Below, piece by piece: positions 32,888 through 40,023 of a stretch of DNA of 40,023 nt. A model generated the notes under the pieces. That model was not told the DNA's origin, ran no database searches, and saw only the letters and a program-made list of their open reading frames with translations. The first letter of the stretch is position 1; each line of letters opens with the position of its first letter. The stretch is from Apostichopus californicus (Eukaryota > Echinodermata > Holothuroidea > Aspidochirotida > Stichopodidae): assembly GCA_020650975.1 (NCBI GenBank), contig JAIPMN010006162.1:1-40023 (forward strand), in the 5' to 3' direction. The position numbers were made by a program, and so were the translations under genes.

Positions 32888-34555
32888 GTGGGTAGTTGAC
32901 CTCAGTTTTTAATCCGAAATGTATAACAAGTACTGATCCCAGTACTGTATGATAGTAGTTAACAGTTAATGAAGACATGTTGCATTTGTAATGATTGATG
33001 CAAGGTCTCATAAAGGGTTGCAGCAAATTTAATTTGATCCTCTCTTTGTATCAGTACACTCTTGCACTTAACCATCTACCTAGCTTATCAACTAAGTAAT
33101 GTTGTAACACAGCTGTGCCCCTTAGTCCTACATCTGTGTCTCTGCCAATTTGTCCTATATCCGAATCTGCTATTCAGGAATTACAAAACCTCTATATGTC
33201 ATTTTTTATATCTTACATATTTTGCAATTAAGGTGGCTTTAAGATTGTTATAATGGACGCAAGTTGTGGGAATGCCTTTCAGCATTAAAGCAAATAGCTA
33301 TGTTTAGATATACGTAGCATAAGAACTTGTACTGTTTAATTTTCCTGCTGGCTCTGGTCACACAAATAATGATAACTCTACAAGATAATGAACTAAGCAG
33401 GCCAACCAAAAAGTTTCCAGAAATATCATTTTTATTACCACATGACCATAATTACAAATGCAGCAACTTTCAGTACAAAATTTTTCAGTTATTACAAAAT
33501 ACCACAATCTCTATTACAAAAATGGTTGGGTTAATTACAAAATATCACAATCTCCATTACATTATCCTTCAGTGATAACAGAATGCTGTAGTGATTACAG
33601 AAATTCCATCAGTGATCACATAATGCTGCAGTACCAAAATCTCCCAACTGTTTCTAGTCAAAGATAAATGTATTATGCAAGTAACTGACAATTACTTTTC
33701 ATTCAAAGATATTATGCAAGTTACTTACAATTACTTTTCATTCTGATAAGTTTTGTCCCTGGACACTTTGTCATCACTTTGCATTAATTGGTGTTAATCA
33801 CTTGCTAACCCAGACACACACTGATTAAAAGTACACATACGTACAAACAAACGTTGTTACTATTTGAAATTGAAAAAGAGAACAACTTCAGCTATCCAGA
33901 GTGTAATAGAGTTGCATTGGTAATATATACTGTAGGCTTACCATGTGCATAAGATCTACAGAGTTAAAAGCAAATATATGCTTATGAGGAAATTGAGATA
34001 CGTACAGTAGAATGTCATCAACATTTTATTTTGTATTCTATATAGATTTGCCTTCCAGCAAGAACTGTGCAATAAACTATAAGTGATGTATATTGTGGAA
34101 TATCAAATGTTATTTCTGGTATCATCCTCCAATAGAGGTCCAGAGTTAGTTTGCTCAGATATCAGGTAAGTCAAGCAAAAGAGATGTACTTTGTTGTCCC
34201 TGTGACACAATGAACATGCATGGTAGAAAGGGCTCAACGAATATGTTTTTCTCAAATTTTGTTCCTGCGATGTAGAGAGAAGACTCCTTTCCATAATCAT
34301 TACGATAACAGCATTGCAGCAGTGTGCTCTGTCAAGATAGGAGTAGTATTTGTGAGTGATGATGATGGCAAGTCTGTTGTTGAGAAAAGGAAGGAGCAAA
34401 CTTGTACTAACTTACAATAGAAGTCATGTAAATTTTCTGTAATTGCATTCTGATGAATTGTAAGACAGTTGACAAGAATAAGAGGCGATATAGTCGCTCA
34501 TCTCATTTCCTGTGATTTGAAAAGGTTTTCCAACTTGTTCACAAAACTTCCTCTA
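32888..34555. other. Intronic stretch with small duplications
   Basis: No gene seen. A degenerate repeat of ATTACAAAATATCACAATCTC lies at about 33460-33650. A 34-base unit starting TATTATGCAAGTAACT is duplicated at 33671-33704 and 33710-33743 (period 39). Confidence 0.6.
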
Positions 34556-34557
34556 GC

Positions 34558-34746
34558 CTAGCCATGATTGGTCGGCATGCAGATCCCAGGTGATATTCTG
34601 CTCTTAAGAGTTTCTATCGGTTTCAAAAGAGCAACAGTTTGCTCTTCAAGGGACTTAACTTGTTGTGAAAGAGCAGCAGTGTACTCCTCCACACAATGGT
34701 GGTTAGTATAAATCATCTCCTCCCTGTAATACCTAGTGTTCCTCAC
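34558..34746 (-). other. Coiled-coil-like short frame, unproven
   Basis: A minus-strand frame of about 62 codons includes EEYTAALSQQVKSLEEQ, which has a heptad-like pattern of hydrophobic residues. It starts at a GTG, not an ATG, and no donor or partner exon is evident. The DNA carries small inverted repeats (AAGAGCAACAGTTTGCTCTT), which could produce the pattern by chance. It could be a fragment of an old element or an exon of an antisense gene. I recognise no family. Confidence 0.12.
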
Positions 34747-37700
34747 AACTTTAGTAAAACTTTACTTGGTTCTGTGTCAAGAGTGAAAAAAGTAACCGTA
34801 AAGTATATGTTACTTCCGTCCTAACATATTGAAGCTGATTACCAGGGCCAGATTCGTGACTATACTTGTTACGGTGAATTTTTGACGCATTATCTCTCGG
34901 TGGAGAGGACAAGACAGAAAACCTTGAATATTAAACCAAAAACAAATTCCTCCTGAAGAGTCTGCTTATAAACTTTACCCAAACCCAATAATATCAGCTG
35001 ATAAGAAAATGCCATGATAGCCCAACAGCTACATTATGTGGCATAACATGTGAGAGGATTTCAAACTCGATTGATTTTAAATTAAAGAAAAAGAGAAGTA
35101 ATTTAGATTCACTTCACTTAATTTATCATCTGAAATGCAGAATGGTACCTGGTCATTAATATATATATCTTATCAAAGTTTTTTCTTCCATTTTCCTATC
35201 TTCTCCTTCGGTAATATATTTTAGGCTAAATTGCCGATGGGAACACAACTAACCATATCAATCAATTTTGAGAAGATAAATTTTGTAAGCCTCCGAAGGA
35301 ACATCTATGTAGATTCACAGTGCAAAGTATTTATGGAAGATACACATGCCCCGGCCTACTGTATACAATATATAGTTTACCGATCTGTATGCGAATGTAT
35401 AAAGCATCCCGCTTGTCAGCAGCGTGGGTGGTAAGAATGAAATAAATTTGCATTGTTAAATGCCACAAGCCCTGTTTTTTTTTTTGTATCTTCTCCACTA
35501 TATATACGGAAAAAGATTGAAACAGTTTTGTACGTTAGGAGGAAATATTTGCTCTTCACGTATCCAAGCCATGCATCCAGTAAAGTTATTTGTGGTTGGT
35601 TTGTGATGAGCAAGTGCCTCGATCTAACACTAATTTGTATCAAATGAAAAGCACAACAATCGTTGGGTTGGCTGTTCTGTCATGATTTGAACAAAATTAT
35701 AACCAGTAATAGTGGTTGGAAATGAGGATTGGGGATCGGGAAAGGAAGGGGAGGGGGGGGGAGGGGAGGAGGGGGATCCTAACAAATTATCTCTTTTATA
35801 GTTCTGTTTAAACACTTCTAAGTATCTCAGTGTAAAACTAGTATAAATTATTGATATAGAAGGTACTTCACAAGGGATCAATTAAACAAGTTCCAGCAAA
35901 AATATGTCTCATCCTGATCATATAAATGTTGGTTTTAAAGTAATAAAACTTGATTTATTTGTATGATTCGATGGTGTTTAATAGGCTAGTTGATCCTTGT
36001 CATACATTTCAGCATTTGTAACACAATTTACTATTTGTCCCTTCTGTTACTGTAACTTGTCATTTAGCCTTTGAAGAAGATCCTGCAAGGATCAAAATGT
36101 CAGGCCAACTTACTTTTACAGAATTTACTATTGGCATATAAGTTTCTTTTGACATGTGTGGATGGGTGAATATGAGGGAGGTTGAAGGGCTAACTGGCCC
36201 ACATAACATGCCAAACAGTAACATTGCAACCGTTAGAATTTCCAAAGGCTTCATTCACAGCTGGATCTCACGGGGAAAAATGTATATGTGAATATTGTGC
36301 GCTTAAGTTAAAATTAGGGTTAAAATGGAATTTTCATACATGTATTGCCATAGCAATTGGAGTTAGGCTAAAGGAGAAAGAAAAAATTGCCTTTACTTTA
36401 TGGACATATGAGAAACTACATGTGATATACAAATCTATGTAACATGTAACTATATTGCAAAGGAATGCACTGTGGCATGAAATTGATAATACCGCAGCCA
36501 TATAGAAACATCCATATAATCTCAATTTCTCACTTAATTGTTGACTTGACTCTTCCTCCCTCTTGAATGGAAAACTGACCAAGAGATTTTGCAAAAAGAT
36601 AGCATTGTGCCAATTTCTCCGATCATTTCTATTTATACTGTACATGTTTGTCCTTATATTCCACCAGATTATGTTATTAACGATAAGTGTGTTGATTGGC
36701 TTCTTAACTGGGCAATCTTTGTCAAATCCAATTATAGAGAGAGGTCAAAAGTTTATTTTGGATGGTCATGCAACGGTCAATCATTGGTTTTATAATTGTG
36801 TCGCAAATGACTTTAAAGCAGCATTGTATTTGATCTATGGAAACCTTTATCTGTTTTACAAGAAAGATGATACAAACCTAACATTAAATATGTGGGATGT
36901 TTAATTTACTGATGGGGATTTCCCCTCTCCCCATCTCTCCCCCTTCCCCCACCCCCTTCACCCATATGATACCTGGGAAATAATCATATGTGGTAGGCCT
37001 AATATAATTGGCCATGAATTCCAAACATATTGCAGAGAGATGTACTAAATTGCAATCTTGGAAAGTGCATTATAACACTATTTTCTAGATAAAATGTCGA
37101 TCCTCATTATTCCTGATCCTTCAGCTTTAAATAGAAACTTGCTAAGTTGTAAAACTTGAAATAGCACTGTTAGATTGGATGAAAGTGTTTGCGATGGCTT
37201 TAACAATAAATCACTTTGCATTTTAACATCCTTGTATCTATATTTAGCCTTCTCTCCTTAATTTGATGCTGGTGTGATCTATATTTAGCTTCTCAAAATG
37301 AACAGCTTATAGTGAAACAAGGAAGTTAGATGTTTGCTCATATCCTTAAAGGAATTGTATTGCTTTTGTCATTGTAGTTTTTTTCCCCGTTTCTATGTTA
37401 AAGGGCAAAATAATCTAACCTAGCTGATACATGCTTTGTGTCACTATGGCTTTAATCCCACTTCCAAAATAACACAGATCATAGTCTGAGCTTACTTATG
37501 TACATGTATTCAGCTTCATGAACACACTCCTCGCCAGCTCGATATCAAAATAGGAGACACGTTTTACATATAATCTTGCATCATAAGCAAATTGTATTGA
37601 GATCATGTTGATTTTTTGATGCCTTGTTATATTAAGGAGCAAAATCACAGCTTTATATACATCAGGAAGAACTTATCCTAGGTTAATGGGATAGGTTTTA

Positions 37701-38500
37701 TGTAGGAGGGAAGAGAGGATAGTAATTTTACAGAGAAGTTGGGATGTATTAATTGGGGCCTATCCAGAGCTAGAGAAAATCCACTATTTCACTTAATTTA
37801 TCCAACCGTGTGATCAGAATTTTTGAAAAGTTTCTCAATTTTTTGTTGTTAGAACACATGGAGAAGAATCTTTAAGACAATAATTGTCTTTGTACGAAAG
37901 TCAATATTATTCTTTTGTAAAAGAAGACAATAGACTTTGTACATTGCCTTACAGCACAAACCATATTTGTAATTACAACAAGATTTTAGTTCATAATTCT
38001 AAAAAAAAACAAAAGGGGGAGGGGGAGACGGGAGTGCTGGGTCAATCTACTTTCAAGATGATTGCAGCCTTGTCCTTAGCCTATCTTTAATCCAGAACTT
38101 TATATTAACACTGTAAATATCCATAACTATACATTGCACATGAATGTAAAATAAGATATGTGCTGCAAACTATGAATAGGCACCGCTGCCTACCGTAACA
38201 TTACATGTACATCAATGTGTTACCTAAAGTGGACATATAGCATGTTATTTTCAAATGTTGTTTATTCTTAGTTGGAAAGTCATGGAATTATTATTAGAAA
38301 TGTGGGCTAACTGCCTACTATGGAAGTGTTATAATGCAGGAAATCATGGCCATGAAAAATGTGGATTGATGTCACTGGTCTCAATTGAAATGTTGACTTT
38401 GTTTGCAGCAAGCTGTTTGCATCTGCAGAGTGATATAAATATATATATATATATTTAATTGAAATCGTAATGAGTTGGAAAATCAAAAACAGTGAAAAAA
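34747..38500. other. Intronic stretch, no gene seen
   Basis: AT-rich with purine tracts at about 35740-35775 and 38008-38030 and a C-rich patch at 36925-36955. The 113-residue frame at 36563-36904 resembles no family that I know. Confidence 0.5.
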
Positions 38501-38560
38501 CTTCCAGCCTCCACCTGGATTCGAACCCGGGCCTCCCGCTTTGTACGCGGTCACATATAT
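38501..38560 (-). mobile_element. tRNA 3'-half-like SINE fragment
   Basis: The minus strand reads a CCGC/GCGG anticodon-like stem, then CCCGGGTTCGAATCCAGG, which is a T arm with a perfect box B core GGTTCGAATCC (38517-38527 on +) and one stem mismatch. No D arm or box A is found before it, so it is not a functional tRNA gene. An AT dinucleotide run lies downstream on the minus strand (38437-38455). A tRNA-derived SINE relic is the best explanation. Confidence 0.45.
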
Positions 38561-38689
38561 TTAGATATCTACATATTATATATAAAATCACCTACACTGT
38601 TCTATACCTCCTTTAGCTCCGTCTGCACTATATATATACTAAACACACAATATTTTTAATTCACTGGAGTGATCACCAGTTACCATGGA

Positions 38690-38768
38690 GTCAGTTTCTA
38701 ATGGTTACCAGGTCACTATGTAGACCCATTTATAGGGAGAGGTGGTGTCAGGAGACAGGTATGTTTGT
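38690..38768 (-). repeat. Dispersed repeat family copy H, reverse orientation
   Basis: Read on the minus strand it gives CATACCTGTCTCCTGACACC, then TAGTGACCTGGTAACCATT. This is the same order and spacing of blocks as copies A and D. It shows that the family inserts in both orientations. Confidence 0.5.
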
Positions 38769-39050
38769 CCCTTGTGAATCATCCAAACTGAGCATGTTAA
38801 AATTAGGATAAATTACTTAAATAAACAAAGTAATTTTGAGTTTTTGAGATCTTGCATTCCCCCCCAAAACATTTCTCTTCACCTGTCTGATTTGCATAAT
38901 TCTTAGTTTATCATTATTTTGTTTACACAGTGTGTCCATTTGCTTAATTTATGACATTTTCTTGAAGCACACTATCATAAATCTGAAACTCACGAAGATG
39001 CGGTGTACCGCCTCAGGGTATGTTCCAAGCGAAATGTAACATTTGAAAGG

Positions 39051-40023
39051 CACAGCAACGAGATGCATAGAACTAGAGTGTAATTTCACACAGCCTTCAT
39101 ACCCTTGCTGCAGTACAGCAGCGAGATGCATAATGTAATTTCATGCAGCCTTCATACCCTTGCTGCAGTACAGCAGCGAGATGCTTATAGAACTAGAGTG
39201 TTCAAGCAGCCTTCATACCCTTGCTGCAGTACAGCAGCGAGATGCATATATAGAACTAGAGTGTAATTCATGCAGCCTTCATACCCTTGCTGCAGTACAG
39301 CAGTGAGATGCATATAGAACTAGAGTGTAATTCATACAGCCTTCATACCCTTGCTGCAGTACAGCAGTGAGATGCATATAGAACTAGAGTGTAATTCATG
39401 CAGCCTTCATACCCTTGCTGCAGTACAGCAGTGAGATGCATGTAGAACTTGATTGTAATTTCATACAGCCTTCATACCCTTGCTGCAGTACAGCAGTGAG
39501 ATGCATGTAGAACTAGAGTGTTCATGCAGCCTTCATACCCGTGCTGCAGTACAGCAGTGAGATGCATATATAGAACTAGAGTGTAATTCATGCAGCCTTC
39601 ATACCCTTGCTGCAGTACAGCAGTGAGATGCATGTAGAACTTGATTGTAATTTCATACAGCCTTCATACCCTTGCTGCAGTACAGCAGTGAGATGCATGT
39701 AGAACTAGAGTGTTCATGCAGCCTTCATACCCTTGCTGCAGTACAGCAGTGAGATGCATGTAGAACTAGAGTGTTCATGCAGCCTTCATACCCTTGCTGC
39801 AGTACAGCAGTGAGATGCATATAGAACTAGAGTGTAATTTCAAGCAGCCTTCATACCCTTGCTGCAGTACAGCAGCGAGATGCATATAGAACTAGAGTGT
39901 AATTTCATGCAGCATTCATACCCTTGCTGCAGTACAGCAGTGAGATGCATGTAGAACTAGAGTGTTCATGCAGCCTTCATACCCTTGCTGCAGTACAGCA
40001 GTGAGATGCATATAGAACTAGAG
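39051..40023. repeat. ~60-66 bp satellite, 15 copies, running off the window end
   Basis: The core CAGCCTTCATACCCTTGCTG continues as CAGTACAGCAGTGAGATGCAT and the linker is GTAGAACTAGAGTGTTCATG or ATAGAACTAGAGTGTAATTCATG. There are fifteen cores. Each contains TGCTG-CAGTA-CAGCA, a 5-bp inverted repeat with a 5-base loop. Linker variants (TTGATTGTAATTTCATA; AGAGTGTTCATG; AGAGTGTAATTCATG) recur in the same order at about 39400-39530 and 39570-39720, which suggests a three-unit higher-order repeat. The array continues beyond 40023, so its size is unknown. Confidence 0.95.

Larger units (their letters stand above)
16099..40023 (+). other. Intron of the ADCY9-like gene (start seen, end not seen)
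   Basis: The GT donor at 16099-16100 opens the intron. I looked for the expected continuation (a short segment like LKTYLI, then C1b, the second membrane domain and C2 motifs such as FASI.NF and the IWG..VN block) on the + strand and did not find it. The intron therefore probably exceeds 23.9 kb or runs beyond the window. A small diverged exon could have escaped reading by eye. It contains the repeats listed separately; stretches between them hold only short unrecognised frames. Confidence 0.55.

Noticed and set aside
31930-32912. Two long + strand frames (244 and 211 codons) rich in Gln, Ser and Phe
   Set aside because: They are the 21-bp minisatellite read in two frames. They begin at TTG or at internal repeat codons and switch frame at a 20-bp unit.
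36563-36904. A 113-codon frame with hydrophobic segments, considered as the second membrane domain of the cyclase
   Set aside because: The sequence does not resemble ADCY9 helices, lacks acceptor and donor logic, and its hydrophobicity follows from T-rich DNA.

Overview
The window is eukaryotic nuclear DNA, AT-rich and mostly non-coding, from a marine invertebrate. I lean towards a deuterostome such as an echinoderm. The evidence is a eukaryotic initiator tRNA with its own Pol III signals, a GT-AG split adenylate cyclase exon that aligns best with animal ADCY9, long introns, abundant minisatellites and tRNA-derived SINE remnants. Short-motif habits (TAGGCCTA, CAGTACTG, and AGGTCAAAGGTCA inside dispersed repeats) feel echinoderm-like to me. 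The species assignment is inference only.

Layout. 1-342: AT-rich repeat DNA, then tRNA-iMet(CAT) at 270-341. 342-14559: no convincing protein gene. This stretch holds a perfect 21-bp hairpin (2303-2366), a CpG-retaining block with TATA-like and ATGGCGGC promoter-like motifs (2280-3546), a TAGGCCTA cluster (3590-3900), a SINE-like remnant inside a possible inverted-repeat element (6260-7131), and an 11-copy array of about 60 bp (11035-11710). 14560-16098: the one confident protein-coding exon, carrying the start codon, the first six-helix membrane domain and the C1a catalytic domain of an ADCY9-like adenylate cyclase. It ends at a GT donor in phase 1. 16099-40023: apparently the following intron. 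I found no convincing second ADCY9 exon. This stretch is filled with dispersed repeats, three minisatellites within about 5 kb (12 bp at 27.87-28.32 kb, 36 bp at 29.19-29.71 kb, 21 bp at 32.07-32.89 kb), and a roughly 60-65 bp satellite that runs off the right end (39.05-40.02 kb).

Functionally there are two loci: a Pol III initiator tRNA gene, and a membrane adenylate cyclase gene on the + strand whose 5' UTR exon(s) lie upstream (a weak candidate ends at 3540) and whose C1b, second membrane domain and C2 exons lie beyond the window. All other long open frames are either tandem repeats whose unit length is a multiple of three or chance frames without an ATG, splice logic or recognisable family. 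I saw no clear transposase, reverse transcriptase, CRISPR or prokaryotic-type system.
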